Numbered from the stretch's first letter, positions 35,309 to 45,239 are shown. The stretch is DNA of 64,000 nucleotides from Hansschlegelia quercus (GCF_004310425.1 NZ_SIUB01000011.1:1-64000), one strand, 5' to 3'. Numbers and translations are program-made. The notes: generated by a model not told the origin, from the sequence alone.

Positions 35309-36333
35309 TCCGCGTCGGCATAGTCGGCTATGGCTATTGGGGTCCGAACCTCGCCCGCGTCGCCGCCGAAATCGACGACTGCGTCGTTGCGGCGATCGCC
35401 GATGGTTCGCGGCCCGCGCTGGCGCGCGCCGCCAAGCGGCACCCGGCGTCGCGGCTCTACGATGACTGGCGGGACCTCGTGAAGGCGCCGGACGTCGACG
35501 CGGTGATCATCGCAACGCCGGTCCATACGCACTACGGTATCGCGCTCTCTGCGCTTCAAGCGGGGAAGCACGTTCTGCTCGAGAAGCCGATGACGGAGAC
35601 CGCCGAGCAGGCGGAGCGCCTCATCGCGGAGGCTGTCCGGCGAAACCTGACGCTCATGGTCGATCACACCTTCGTCTACACCGGCGAGGTCCGGAAAATT
35701 AAGGAGATCGTGTCGAGCGGGCAGGCTGGCGAGATTTTCTACTACGAGTCGACCCGCATCAACCTCGGCAAGTTCCAGCGGGACGTGAACGTGATCTGGG
35801 ATCTCGCGGTCCACGATCTCGCGATCCTCGATTACATCCTGGGAGAGCCCGCGATCGCGGTCTCGGCGAGCGGGGCGGGTCATATCGTCGGATCGCCCGA
35901 GAACCTCGCCCACGTCACCGTCTTCTTCGCAGGCGGCACGATCGCGCACCTCAACGTCAACTGGCTGGCCCCGGTGAAGGTGCGCCAGACCTACATCGCC
36001 GGCAGCCGGCAGATGATCGTCTATGACGATCTGCAGACGTCGGAGAAGGTGAAGGTCTACGACCGCGGCGTTACGTCCGACGCCAGCCAGGAGGACATTT
36101 ACCAGCGCCATGTCGGCTACCGGATCGGCGACATGTGGTCGCCGGCGATCCCAATCACCGAAGCGCTGGCGACCGAGCTCACGCATTTCGTCGAGTGTGT
36201 GACGGCGTCGAAGCGACCGATCACTTGCGGGGTCAACGGCCTCAGCGTCGTCAGGATGCTGGAATGCGCGTCGCTCTCCATGGGCCAACGCGGTCATCCG
36301 ATCGATATCCAGCACCTGAGGGTGGCGTCGTGA
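35305..36333 (+). CDS. WlbA/WbpB-like Gfo/Idh/MocA sugar dehydrogenase
   Basis: A 342-residue NAD-dependent oxidoreductase. The Rossmann motif is VGIVGYGYWGPNLAR, the catalytic EKP motif is HVLLEKPMTETAEQAE, and the second-domain DHTFVYTGEVRKI and WDLAVHDLAILDYILG helices (with HD) match the WlbA/WbpB subfamily. It would oxidise the C3 hydroxyl of UDP-GlcNAc-type uronates for subsequent transamination. The ATG overlaps the acyltransferase gene by ATGA. With 34781 and 36330 it forms the WlbB-WlbA-WlbC order. Confidence 0.88.
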   Translation: MIRVGIVGYGYWGPNLARVAAEIDDCVVAAIADGSRPALARAAKRHPASRLYDDWRDLVKAPDVDAVIIATPVHTHYGIALSALQAGKHVLLEKPMTETAEQAERLIAEAVRRNLTLMVDHTFVYTGEVRKIKEIVSSGQAGEIFYYESTRINLGKFQRDVNVIWDLAVHDLAILDYILGEPAIAVSASGAGHIVGSPENLAHVTVFFAGGTIAHLNVNWLAPVKVRQTYIAGSRQMIVYDDLQTSEKVKVYDRGVTSDASQEDIYQRHVGYRIGDMWSPAIPITEALATELTHFVECVTASKRPITCGVNGLSVVRMLECASLSMGQRGHPIDIQHLRVAS

Positions 36334-37478
36334 TCCCGCTGATGGACATGGGCGCGCAGTATCGACCAATCGCCGACGAGATCGAGGCAGCCGTCATCTC
36401 CGTGCTGCGCGGCGGGCGCTACGTGCTCGGACCCGAGGTGGAATCGTTCGAGAGCAAGTTCGCCGCCTATTGCGGGGCGAAGCACGCCGTCGCGGTCGAT
36501 AGCGGAACGTCGGCGCTGCATCTCGCCCTGCTCGCCGCGGGCGTCGGGCCCGGCGACGAGGTGATAACGACCCCCGCGACCTTCGTCGCGACAGTGGCGG
36601 CGATCCTCTACGCTGGGGCGACGCCGGTCTTCGTCGACGTCGATCCCGAGACATGGACCATCGACCCGGCGAAGATCGAGCCGGCGATCACTTCGCGCAC
36701 CGCGGCAATCCTTCCCGTGCACCTGCACGGACGTCTCGCTGATATGGCGGCGATCCGAGAGATCGCGCTCCAGCGCCGGTTGAAGGTGGTCGAGGACGCG
36801 GCTCAAGCGCACGGCGCGGTCCGCGGCGGAATCTCGGCCGGTTCCTTCGGCGAGGCCGGATGCTTCAGCTTCTATCCCGGCAAGAACCTCGGCGCCTGCG
36901 GCGAGGGCGGGGCGGTGACGACCAATGACGACGAGGTCGCCAACGCCGTGCGCCGCCTGCGGGATTGGGGCCAGGACGGGCGCTACAACCACGTTCGGCA
37001 AGGCTTCAACCACCGGATGGACGCGGTGCAGGGCGCGGCGCTGCGGGTGAAGCTTCAGCGGCTTCCCGCCTGGACTGATGGACGCCGCCGCGTCGCGGCG
37101 CGCTACGACGCGCAGCTTCGCGGCTCAGGCGTCGGGCTTCCCGCGCCGAGCGACGGAGCCGATCACGTCTATCACGTCTACGCCGTGCGGGTTTCGAACC
37201 GCGACCGCGTTCGGGCGCTCATGACGATGGCTGGGATCGAGACCGGGCTGCATTACCCGAGGCCCGTCCACCTGCAGCCTGCTTATTCCACGCTCGGCTA
37301 CGACCGGGGCGACTTCCCTGAGGCCGAGGCGCTGTCGGCCGATACGATGTCGCTGCCGATCTATCCGGAACTCGGCGAGCTAGCGATCACGAAGGTCTGC
37401 GACAGCCTGAAGCGCGCTTTCGAGGTCAGCCAAGACGAGGCCGACGACCGTCCAACCTTGCGGAACGGATCGCTATGA
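36330..37478 (+). CDS. DegT/DnrJ/EryC1/StrS aminotransferase, WlbC/WbpE-like
   Basis: A 382-residue sugar aminotransferase. The PLP site includes AVDSGTSALHLALLAAGV, VEDAAQAHGAVRGG and the lysine motif FSFYPGKNLGACGEGG. The N-terminal GRYVLGPEVESFE and C-terminal GLHYPRPVHLQPAY segments are typical. The start is GTG 36330, overlapping the stop of the dehydrogenase; a GGGTGG stretch is just upstream. It would install a C3 amino group on the oxidised nucleotide sugar. A second DegT protein is encoded at 38479. Confidence 0.9.
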   Translation: MIPLMDMGAQYRPIADEIEAAVISVLRGGRYVLGPEVESFESKFAAYCGAKHAVAVDSGTSALHLALLAAGVGPGDEVITTPATFVATVAAILYAGATPVFVDVDPETWTIDPAKIEPAITSRTAAILPVHLHGRLADMAAIREIALQRRLKVVEDAAQAHGAVRGGISAGSFGEAGCFSFYPGKNLGACGEGGAVTTNDDEVANAVRRLRDWGQDGRYNHVRQGFNHRMDAVQGAALRVKLQRLPAWTDGRRRVAARYDAQLRGSGVGLPAPSDGADHVYHVYAVRVSNRDRVRALMTMAGIETGLHYPRPVHLQPAYSTLGYDRGDFPEAEALSADTMSLPIYPELGELAITKVCDSLKRAFEVSQDEADDRPTLRNGSL

Positions 37479-38482
37479 TCGACCCAGACGGACCACTCAC
37501 AGGCCGGAAAATCGTCGTCACGGGCGGCGCCGGCTTCGTCGGCTCGCATATCGTCGGCCTGCTTGTGGAAGCGAGCGCCGGCGAAATCGTCGTCGTGGAC
37601 AATCTGGTCCGCGGTCGCCGGAGCAATCTCGCGGCTTACAGGACCGACGGCAATGTCAGGCTCGTCGAAGGCGACGTCCGCGACCGGACGCTGATGGCGA
37701 GGCTGCTCGACGGCGCCGACACGGTGTTCCACCAGGCGGCGCTGCGCATCACGCAATGCGCGGTCGAGCCGCGCGCCGCGCTTCAGGTGATGGCGGACGC
37801 CACCTTCGATCTGCTCGAGCTCTCGGTTGCGGCTGATGTCCGCAAGGTGGTGATGGCGTCCTCGGCGTCGATCTACGGCCTCGCATCGACATTCCCGACG
37901 CCCGAGACGCAGCACCCCTACGACAATCGCACCTTGTACGGCGCCGCAAAGATGTTCGGCGAGGGACTGCTGCGCGCCTTCCACGACATGAACGGCCTCG
38001 ATTACGTCGCGCTGCGCTACTTCAACGTCTACGGGCCGCGGATGGACATCCACGGCAAGTACACGGAAGTGCTGATCCGCTGGATGGAGCGCATCGAGGC
38101 CGGCGAGGCGCCGTTGATCTTCGGCGATGGGCTGCAGACGATGGATATGATCCACGTCGAAGACGTCGCGCGCGCCAACATACTGGCCGCCACGTCCGCC
38201 GCCTCTGACGTCGCGCTCAACGTGGGGAGCGGCGCCGAGACCTCGCTGCTCGATCTCGCGAAGCTGCTCGCGACGCGGATGGGCCGGCCTGGTCTCGTCC
38301 CCGAACACATGCCCGAGCGCGGTGTAAACCCGGTGCCGCGGCGGCTCGCCGACACGAGCCTCGCCCGCGATCTCATCGGGTTCGAGAGCGAGATCGAGCT
38401 GCTGACGGGGCTGGACGAGGTCATCGCGTGGTGGCGGTCCGAGCGGGACAGGCTGTCGGACGCAAGGATGGCGGCGGAATGA
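37475..38482 (+). CDS. NAD-dependent nucleotide-sugar epimerase/dehydratase
   Basis: A 335-residue extended SDR. The cofactor motif VVTGGAGFVGSHIVG is near residue 15, followed by VDNLVRGRRSNL, the serine in MASSASIYG, and the Tyr-Lys pair in LYGAAKMFGEGLL. Substrate segments RYFNVYGPRMD and DGLQTMDMIHVEDVARAN resemble UDP-hexose or UDP-HexNAc C4-epimerases. It overlaps the preceding aminotransferase by ATGA and the following DegT gene in the same way, so the genes are coupled. Confidence 0.87.
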   Translation: MIDPDGPLTGRKIVVTGGAGFVGSHIVGLLVEASAGEIVVVDNLVRGRRSNLAAYRTDGNVRLVEGDVRDRTLMARLLDGADTVFHQAALRITQCAVEPRAALQVMADATFDLLELSVAADVRKVVMASSASIYGLASTFPTPETQHPYDNRTLYGAAKMFGEGLLRAFHDMNGLDYVALRYFNVYGPRMDIHGKYTEVLIRWMERIEAGEAPLIFGDGLQTMDMIHVEDVARANILAATSAASDVALNVGSGAETSLLDLAKLLATRMGRPGLVPEHMPERGVNPVPRRLADTSLARDLIGFESEIELLTGLDEVIAWWRSERDRLSDARMAAE

Positions 38483-39705
38483 TCCCGATCGCTCGTCCCC
38501 TCGTCGGCAATGCCGAGGCGCTTGCCGCTGCCCGGGTGATCCGCTCGGGCTGGCTCACGCAAGGCCCGCAGGTCGAGGCGTTCGAGAACGAGTTCGCGTC
38601 CGCCGTAGAGGCGCCTCACGCCTGCGCAGTCGCCAACGGCACAGTCGCGCTGCATCTCGCGCTGCTGGCCGTCGGAGTCGGGGCCGGCGACGAGGTGATC
38701 GTCCCGACCCACACCTACATCGCCTGCGCAAACGTCATCCGCCATTGCGGCGCGACGCCGGTTTTCGTCGATATCGAAGCCGGTTCCTTCAACCTCGATC
38801 CGGACTCGGTCGCCGCTGCGATCACGCGCCGGACGAAGGCGATCATGTGCGTTCATCAGATCGGGATGCCGTGCGACCTCGCCCGCATCCTGCCGATCGC
38901 GCGCGCCGCGGGCGTAGCTGTCGTCGAAGACGCCGCCTGCGCCATCGGCTCCAGCATCTTCATGAACGATCGCTGGGAGCCGATCGGCCGCCCGCACGGC
39001 GACATCGCCTGTTTCTCGCTCCACCCGCGCAAGATCCTGACGGTCGGCGACGGCGGCATGATCACCACCGCCAATCCGGAATACGACCGCATGTTCCGCC
39101 TGTGGCGGCAGCACGGCATGAGCATCTCCGACGCCGTTCGCCACGCGAGCGACCGGCCGGTGTTCGAGAGCTACCCCGTTGTCGGGTACAATTACCGGCT
39201 GACGGACATCCAGGCGGCGGTCGGTCGCGAGCAGCTGAAGCGCCTGTCGAAGATCGTCGCCGTTCGCCGCGCGCTCGCGGCGCGTTACCGCTTGCTGCTC
39301 GCGGGCGCGAACGTCGCCTGTCCGGAGGAGCCGTCCTGGGCGCTGTCGAACTGGCAGAGCTTCTGCGTGCGGCTGCCGCGTGGCGCGCGCCAAGACGAAG
39401 TGATGACCGCGATGCTCGCGGACGGCGTGGCGACCAGGCGCGGCATCATGTGCATCCACCTCGAGCCCGCTTACGCGGGCCATCCCGTTACCGCGTCGCT
39501 CAAGCTGTCGGAGGCGGCCAGGGACGAGTGCATCCTGCTGCCGCTCTTCCCGGGAATGACCGAGCGCATGCAGCGCCGCATCGCGCTCGCCCTCGTCGGC
39601 GCGGTTGCCGGGGCGGGCGCGGCGGCCTTGGTTGCTAGGCCCAGAGAACCTCCGGCCGGCCTTGTTCACATGGAAGCGCCCGACGCGCCGCCTTGCGCCG
39701 TCTGA
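38479..39705 (+). CDS. DegT/DnrJ/EryC1/StrS aminotransferase (second copy)
   Basis: A 408-residue PLP sugar aminotransferase of the PseC/perosamine synthase type. Landmarks are IRSGWLTQGPQVEAFE, VANGTVALHLALLAVGVGAGDEVIVP, VEDAACAIGSS, and the lysine motif FSLHPRKILTVGDGG. The C-terminal 30 residues are Ala/Pro-rich and extend past the usual end. It overlaps the epimerase by ATGA. The aminated sugar is probably different from that made by the WlbABC-like set. It is followed 19 bases later by the unknown gene at 39725. Confidence 0.88.
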   Translation: MIPIARPLVGNAEALAAARVIRSGWLTQGPQVEAFENEFASAVEAPHACAVANGTVALHLALLAVGVGAGDEVIVPTHTYIACANVIRHCGATPVFVDIEAGSFNLDPDSVAAAITRRTKAIMCVHQIGMPCDLARILPIARAAGVAVVEDAACAIGSSIFMNDRWEPIGRPHGDIACFSLHPRKILTVGDGGMITTANPEYDRMFRLWRQHGMSISDAVRHASDRPVFESYPVVGYNYRLTDIQAAVGREQLKRLSKIVAVRRALAARYRLLLAGANVACPEEPSWALSNWQSFCVRLPRGARQDEVMTAMLADGVATRRGIMCIHLEPAYAGHPVTASLKLSEAARDECILLPLFPGMTERMQRRIALALVGAVAGAGAAALVARPREPPAGLVHMEAPDAPPCAV

Positions 39706-39724
39706 GCCGGCCGGAGCCGACGCG

Positions 39725-40771
39725 ATGCTCGCGAACAACTTTCCGATCATACCGGACGTTTCGCTGAGCGAGCTCGTCCACGACCGCCCCGGCTTCGAAC
39801 CTGCTCGATTGGTCGCGCTCGCGCGCGAACGGATCGCCGAAACGGGCCTAGATCTCAATGGCCGCACGGTGCTGACGGAGGCGGCGACCGGCGTCTACGT
39901 CGTCACGCCGATCCTGGCGGCCCTCGCCGGCGCCCGGCGCGTATATGCGCTGGCCCGCGACAGCCGACATGGGCGCAAGAGCGCGGCGGTGGCCTGGCTC
40001 CATAGGGTCGCAGAGATCGCGGGGGTCGCCGACGTGATCTCGATCGTCGACAGTATTCCGGAGGCGATCCTGGAGCAGGTGGACCTCGTCACCAATAGCG
40101 GCCATCTCCGGCCGATCGACGCGCGCATCGTCGACGCGCTGCCGAGCCACGCGGTCATCGCCTTGATGTTCGAGGCGTGGGAGTGGCGAGAAGCTGACAT
40201 CGATCTCGCCGCCTGCCGGCGGCGAGGCATTCCCGTCGTCGGGGTTAACGAGCGGCACCAGACCATCGACGTCTTCAGCTATCTGGGTCCGCTCGCCGTG
40301 CGGCTCCTGCAGGACGCCGGCGTCGCCGTCTACCGCAGCACGATCGCCCTGGTCTGCGACAACGAATTTGGACCGTCGCTTCTGGCGGGTCTCGGCGCGC
40401 AAGGGGCTCGCATCGTGCAGGCGACGAGCGTGAAAGAGCTCGCCCCGCAGGCCTTTGACGCGGTCCTGATCGCCCTTCGGCCGGCGGAGCAGGGCGATCG
40501 TGTCGTCGCGGAGGACGCACGGCTGCTGGCCGCCATGTCCCCGCAGGTCGTCGTCGCGCAGTTCTGGGGTGACGTGAACCGGTTGGCGCTTCTGGAATGC
40601 GGACTGGCAATCTGGCCGCCGAACGCCCCTGCGAAGGGGCATATGGGAATTTTGCTATCCGCAATCGGGCCCGAGCCAGTCGTGCGCCTGCAGGCGGGGG
40701 GATTGAAGGCGGCCGAAATCGCCCTCGGCGACGGCGAGGGCGACGAGACCTCGATCGCGCAGCTCCTTTGA
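39725..40771 (+). CDS. unrecognised Rossmann-like protein next to the DegT gene
   Basis: A 348-residue soluble protein with no family I can name. It appears to have two alpha/beta halves: the first around residues 40-150 (GRTVLTEAATGVYVVTPILAAL, then DLVTNSGHLRPIDARIVDALP), the second from about 200 to 300 (STIALVCDNEFGPSLLAGLG). The tandem arrangement resembles adenosylhomocysteinase- or hydroxyacid dehydrogenase-like folds, but the usual GxGxxG is not obvious. It follows the DegT gene by 19 bases, so it is likely part of the same nucleotide-sugar pathway. Lack of signal peptide places it in the cytoplasm. Confidence 0.7.
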   Translation: MLANNFPIIPDVSLSELVHDRPGFEPARLVALARERIAETGLDLNGRTVLTEAATGVYVVTPILAALAGARRVYALARDSRHGRKSAAVAWLHRVAEIAGVADVISIVDSIPEAILEQVDLVTNSGHLRPIDARIVDALPSHAVIALMFEAWEWREADIDLAACRRRGIPVVGVNERHQTIDVFSYLGPLAVRLLQDAGVAVYRSTIALVCDNEFGPSLLAGLGAQGARIVQATSVKELAPQAFDAVLIALRPAEQGDRVVAEDARLLAAMSPQVVVAQFWGDVNRLALLECGLAIWPPNAPAKGHMGILLSAIGPEPVVRLQAGGLKAAEIALGDGEGDETSIAQLL

Positions 40772-41008
40772 CGGCCGGAACGTGTCCTGAATTTTCGGCA
40801 AGAGAGCTTTTCGCGCGAGCGACGACGTCGGCCACTGCAATGCCGGCCGAGACGGGATCTCCTTTGATCTCCGCGACATCCAAACCCGCCCGCTGGTCCA
40901 TCGATGGATAAATTCTGCAAAACACACTCAAAGATGTATTTTTTTGGCGGCCGTAATGCTAACCTATGGCTGTAATGGGTCGAAAATTTCCCGCGATGTA
41001 CAACCGAC

Positions 41009-41749
41009 ATGAACGACGTCGGGTGCCACAGTCCGCTGGTGCGAAAATTCCAGGCTCTGGGTCCGTGGACGGATTCCGAACTTTTGGCGCTGGGCTCCTT
41101 CGGCTCAAGAAGAAGAAGGCTGGGCGCGCACCAGGCGATCTTTCACGAGCGTGACGCGTCGGACGAGGCCTATCTCGTCCAAAGCGGCTGGACCTGCGTC
41201 TACAAGCTGCTCCCCGACGGGGGCCGTCAGGTGATCTCTTTCCCACTTCCGGGAGACATCGTCGGAATCTCCGGCCTGTTCCTGGACGGCGCCCAATTCA
41301 GCTTTGAAAGCCTCACCCCAGTCGAGCTCTCGCCGATCTCGACCGCTACGCTGCTCAATGGCGCGATGGCGTCATCCAATGTCGCACGCGCGGTGCGCTG
41401 GTCCGTCGCCCGCGACAGCGCGATATTGGTCGAGCACCTCGTCAATGTGGGGCGGCGCAGCGCGCTGATGCGGACCGCGCATTTCATCCTCGAACTCGCG
41501 CATCGGCTTCGTCTGATCGGCGCTGAACGCGCCGGCGAGTTCGCTTGCCCGGTGAACCAGTACTGGATGGCGGACGCTCTCGGCCTGACCGCGATCCACC
41601 TGAACCGCGTTCTTCGCGAGCTTCGCGAGGCGCATCTTGTCACGCTGCGGGCGGGTCACGTCTCGATCCACGACTATGAGGGTCTGAAGGATCTTGCGGT
41701 GTTCGACGGCGATTACCTGTCGCCGCCAAAGCGCGTCGGCTGGCCTTAG
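41009..41749 (+). CDS. Crp/Fnr-family transcriptional regulator
   Basis: A 246-residue regulator with an N-terminal cyclic-nucleotide-binding-like beta barrel ([38 protein letters not shown]) and a C-terminal winged helix ([27 protein letters not shown]). The iron-sulfur cysteine cluster of Fnr is absent. It lies between the sugar-aminotransferase genes and gmd and is preceded by 237 bases without a gene, so it probably has its own promoter. It is a candidate regulator of this polysaccharide locus. Confidence 0.9.
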   Translation: MNDVGCHSPLVRKFQALGPWTDSELLALGSFGSRRRRLGAHQAIFHERDASDEAYLVQSGWTCVYKLLPDGGRQVISFPLPGDIVGISGLFLDGAQFSFESLTPVELSPISTATLLNGAMASSNVARAVRWSVARDSAILVEHLVNVGRRSALMRTAHFILELAHRLRLIGAERAGEFACPVNQYWMADALGLTAIHLNRVLRELREAHLVTLRAGHVSIHDYEGLKDLAVFDGDYLSPPKRVGWP

Positions 41750-41961
41750 GCCTGCCGGGGGGCACGCCGCGCCTCTTCAGTCGTTCCAGCCCCCGCCTAA
41801 AGGTCCGCAGGCCGCCCGTTCGGCGTAGTCCCGGCTGGCGTCCTCCACCGATTACGGCGTTTCGCGTCTCCCGTCGCCCTTCGAAGATCGGCCCGGCTGC
41901 GGGCGCCTGCTCCTTCCGCAGGACGCAGGCATCTGGCCGCGAAGCGCGGAGGGGGACCCAT

Positions 41962-43032
41962 ATGGCGGCGAAGACAGCTCTCATCCTAGGAGCCACGGGG
42001 CAGGACGGGGCCTATCTGGCGGAGCTCCTGCTCGACAAGGGCTACCTCGTCCACGGGCTGAAACGGCGCTCGTCGTCATTCAACACCGGCCGCATCGACC
42101 ACCTCTATCATGATCGCCACGAGAGGGACGTTCGGTTCTTCCTGCACCACGGCGACATGACGGATGCGACCAGCCTCATCCGGATCATCCAGGAGACGCA
42201 GCCTGACGAGATCTACAATCTCGCGGCCCAGAGCCATGTGCAGGTCAGCTTCGAGACGCCGGAATACACCGCCAACACCGACGGTCTCGGCACGCTGCGC
42301 GTGCTCGAGGCGCTGCGCATCCTGAAGATGACGGAGAGCTGCCGCTTCTATCAGGCCTCGACGTCGGAGCTGTTCGGCCGCGCGGCCACCGTGCCGCAGG
42401 ACGAGCGGACGGTGTTCCAGCCGCGCAGCCCTTACGCCGCCTCCAAGCTCTACGCCTACTGGATCACGGTGAACTACCGCGAGGCCTATGGCGTCCACGC
42501 GTCGAACGGCATCCTGTTCAACCATGAGAGCCCGATCCGCGGCGAGACCTTCGTCACCCGCAAGGTGTCGCGCGCGGTGGCGGCTATCCAGCAGGGGCTG
42601 CAGAGCCGGCTGTATCTCGGCAATATCGACGCCAAGCGGGACTGGGGGCATGCGCGCGACTACGTCGAGGGTATGTGGCGGATCCTGCAGCAGCCGATAG
42701 CCGACGACTACGTGCTCGCGACAGGCGAGACCCATACTGTTCGGGAATTCGTCGAGGCGGCCTTCGACTGCGTCGGGCGCCGGATCGAATGGCAGGGCGC
42801 AGGCGCGGACGAGAAGGGCTACGACGCCGAGAACGGCGCGACCCTGATCGAGATCGACCCCCGCTATTTCCGCCCGACGGAGGTCGACATCCTGCTGGGC
42901 GACGCGACGAAGGCGCGCCTTCAGCTCGGCTGGAAGCCGCGGACCAAGTTCCGGGAACTCGTGTCGGAAATGGTGACGTCGGATCTCGAGACGGTGCTCA
43001 AGGAGGCGGGCCGCAATGATCGCGACGACTGA
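41962..43032 (+). CDS. gmd: GDP-mannose 4,6-dehydratase
   Basis: A 356-residue extended SDR. The cofactor motif [18 protein letters not shown] begins at residue 6, followed by [18 protein letters not shown], the active-site segments [14 protein letters not shown] and [20 protein letters not shown]. It converts GDP-mannose to GDP-4-keto-6-deoxymannose. The GGAGGGGGAC stretch precedes the ATG by a short spacer. It overlaps fcl by 17 bases. The pair provides GDP-L-fucose (or, with another reductase, other 6-deoxy sugars) for the polysaccharide. Confidence 0.95.
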   Translation: MAAKTALILGATGQDGAYLAELLLDKGYLVHGLKRRSSSFNTGRIDHLYHDRHERDVRFFLHHGDMTDATSLIRIIQETQPDEIYNLAAQSHVQVSFETPEYTANTDGLGTLRVLEALRILKMTESCRFYQASTSELFGRAATVPQDERTVFQPRSPYAASKLYAYWITVNYREAYGVHASNGILFNHESPIRGETFVTRKVSRAVAAIQQGLQSRLYLGNIDAKRDWGHARDYVEGMWRILQQPIADDYVLATGETHTVREFVEAAFDCVGRRIEWQGAGADEKGYDAENGATLIEIDPRYFRPTEVDILLGDATKARLQLGWKPRTKFRELVSEMVTSDLETVLKEAGRNDRDD

Positions 43033-44014
43033 ACCTGCGCCCGACTTCGATCTCGCCGGCAAACGGATCTTCGTCGCAGGGCACAGAGGAATGGTGGGCT
43101 CGGCGCTCGTCCGCCGGCTCGCTCTTGAGGAGTGCGAGATCCTCACCGTCGAACGGGCGAAGCTTGACCTCACCCGCCAGGCCGAAGTCGAGGCGTGGAT
43201 GGGCAGAAACCGGCCCGACGGCGTCATCATCGCCGCGGCGCGTGTCGGCGGCATCCAGGCCAACGCCGCGCAGCCGACCGAATTTCTCTACGAGAACCTG
43301 ATGATCGCGACGAACCTGATCGCGTCGGCGGCCGAGACGGGGGTCGCCAAGCTGCTGTTCCTGGGGTCGAGCTGCATCTATCCGCGGCTTGCGGCGCAGC
43401 CGATCGACGAGGACCAACTGCTGCAGGGGGCGCTGGAGCCGACCAACGAGGCCTATGCAATCGCCAAGATCGCCGGCCTCACGCTCGCGCGCAGCCTGAA
43501 CGTTCAGCACGGCCTGCCTTACGTCACCGCGATGCCGACGAACCTCTACGGGCCGAACGACAATTTCGACCTGGAGACCTCGCACGTGCTGCCCGCGCTG
43601 ATGCGCAAGGTGTTCGAGGCGCAGGCGGAGGGGCGCGACACCGTATCGATCTGGGGCAGCGGCGCGCCGCTGCGCGAGTTCCTGCATGTCGACGACCTCG
43701 CCGACGCCTGCGTTTTCCTGATGCGCCGCTACGCCGATCCCCGGCAGATCAATGTCGGCTCGGGCGAGGAGGTCACCATCCGCGACCTTGCAACCAGGAT
43801 CGCCGAGGCCGTCGGCTATGCGGGCGGCTTCGCGTTCGACGCCACCAAGCCCGATGGCGCGCCCCGCAAGCGGCTGAACTCCGAGCGCATTCTTGCGCTC
43901 GGCTGGCGCCCGACGATCACGTTGAGCGCGGGCCTGCGCTCTACCTTCCGGTGGTGGCGAGAGACTGAGCCGCTGCCGCAGCCTGAGCAGGCTCTTCGAG
44001 CAAGGTCTGCCTGA
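43016..44014 (+). CDS. fcl: GDP-L-fucose synthase
   Basis: A 332-residue bifunctional epimerase/reductase (Fcl/WcaG). Landmarks are [53 protein letters not shown], the [12 protein letters not shown] Tyr-Lys pair, and [11 protein letters not shown]. It turns the Gmd product into GDP-L-fucose. It overlaps gmd at the 5' end and converges on the Wza-like gene with a 74-base overlap of the coding 3' ends. The C-terminus ([10 protein letters not shown]) is encoded within the overlap. Confidence 0.94.
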   Translation: MIATTEPAPDFDLAGKRIFVAGHRGMVGSALVRRLALEECEILTVERAKLDLTRQAEVEAWMGRNRPDGVIIAAARVGGIQANAAQPTEFLYENLMIATNLIASAAETGVAKLLFLGSSCIYPRLAAQPIDEDQLLQGALEPTNEAYAIAKIAGLTLARSLNVQHGLPYVTAMPTNLYGPNDNFDLETSHVLPALMRKVFEAQAEGRDTVSIWGSGAPLREFLHVDDLADACVFLMRRYADPRQINVGSGEEVTIRDLATRIAEAVGYAGGFAFDATKPDGAPRKRLNSERILALGWRPTITLSAGLRSTFRWWRETEPLPQPEQALRARSA

Positions 44015-45239
44015 CCATCGCCGCCTCGTCGGGGCGGCGCTCGATGCGGAGGATGTCGCGCGGCTGAAGTCGCGCATAATCGTCGATCGCCATGTCTTCA
44101 TAAGCGCCGTTCACCAGCCGGGCGACCCTGTAGATCGGCTGCGCCGGCTTGACCGAGTCGCGGCCGATCTGCGCGCGCGTTTCGCCGAGCGCCGCGATGG
44201 AGCTCTGGAGCTTCCGCTGGGTCTGCGCCATCGTCAGGTCTAGCTCGCGCAGCGCGATCGCGTTCTCCTTGGTCCGCTGGTCGACGAGGTCCTGCGCCCG
44301 CTGGTCGACTTCGAGCTGGCGCTGCTGCGCGCGGGCGAGATAGGAGCCGATGTCGAGCGCGTCGCGGCGGGTGGCGGAGAGCTGCCGTTTCAGCGCGAGC
44401 AGCGCCGGAAGCAGGCCCAAGCCCTTGTCGACCATCTTCTGCGAGTTAGCGACCTCCTGCTCGAGCAGGGCGATCTCCTCATTGTGCAGCCTCGTGCTCT
44501 CGCGCAGCGTCTCGATCTCCTGGCCGATGCTCGCGCGCTGGTCGCGGAACGCGGCCTGCTGATCGCTCAGGACCTTCTTCCTGACGTCGTAGAGCGCTTT
44601 CTCGTTGCGGATCATGTTCCGCGCGTCGGCCCGGTCGATCGAGCCATCGCGCGGACCATCCTCGGAGGGCGCGTAATCGGCGTCGGCGATCTCGGCGTTC
44701 AGCCGGTCCTTCTGCGCTTGGTCGGCGAACAGGGTCAGCCGGCGGTCCGCGACCTCCTGCTCGATCGTGATCATCTGGAGCGCGCGCGTCTCCGCCGGTC
44801 CCTGCGGTCGCCGCAGACCGCCGGCCAGCGAGATCAGCTCGATCGCGACCATGCCGGGGCGGAAAGCGTATTGGCCGGGCTTCTCGACCTCGCCGGCGAC
44901 GAACACGCCGGCGAACTCCGCGATTTCGACGGCGGGAGCGCTTCGGATCGGAATGCGCCGCGACAGCCGTTCGGCGAGGCTTGAGACCACCTCGTCCGTT
45001 GTAAGATTCACGATCTTGATCGCACCGACCAGTGGGAAGCTCAGCGCCCCCTCCGGACCGACGCGGAACTTGCCCGAGAGCTCCGGCTTGCCCACCACCG
45101 TGATCTGCAGAACGTCACCCGGGCCGAGCCGGTAAGGTTGCGGCTGCTCGTCGGCGCGGAGTCCTGCCGGTAGAGCAAGCGCTGCGATCAGGCTCGCCGT
45201 GAGGAGGCGGAAGCCGCTGGTCGTCGAGAACGTCGTCAT
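43941..45239 (-). CDS. Wza/ExoF-like polysaccharide export protein
   Basis: A 432-residue protein with a signal peptide (LLTASLIAALALPAGLRA), a polysaccharide export domain (YRLGPGDVLQITVVGKPELSGKFRVG), and an SLBB-type segment (EIAEFAGVFVAGEVEKPGQY). Residues about 170-380 are a long coiled coil rich in Gln, Glu, Arg and Leu, as in rhizobial ExoF. It is probably a periplasmic or outer-membrane-linked export channel component. It is coupled to the Wzz gene by a one-base overlap. Confidence 0.85.
   Translation of the reverse strand: MTTFSTTSGFRLLTASLIAALALPAGLRADEQPQPYRLGPGDVLQITVVGKPELSGKFRVGPEGALSFPLVGAIKIVNLTTDEVVSSLAERLSRRIPIRSAPAVEIAEFAGVFVAGEVEKPGQYAFRPGMVAIELISLAGGLRRPQGPAETRALQMITIEQEVADRRLTLFADQAQKDRLNAEIADADYAPSEDGPRDGSIDRADARNMIRNEKALYDVRKKVLSDQQAAFRDQRASIGQEIETLRESTRLHNEEIALLEQEVANSQKMVDKGLGLLPALLALKRQLSATRRDALDIGSYLARAQQRQLEVDQRAQDLVDQRTKENAIALRELDLTMAQTQRKLQSSIAALGETRAQIGRDSVKPAQPIYRVARLVNGAYEDMAIDDYARLQPRDILRIERRPDEAAMVRQTLLEEPAQAAAAAQSLATTGR

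Noticed and set aside
38029-39867. A 612-codon open frame on the minus strand across the epimerase and DegT genes
   Set aside because: It is antisense to two clear sugar-enzyme genes and its translation is rich in Arg, Ala and Gly with no domain. Long antisense frames are expected at this GC content.
41750-41961. Regulatory RNA or promoter between the Crp/Fnr gene and gmd
   Set aside because: I could see no aptamer consensus, palindrome of note or convincing -35/-10 pair; it is listed only as plain spacer.
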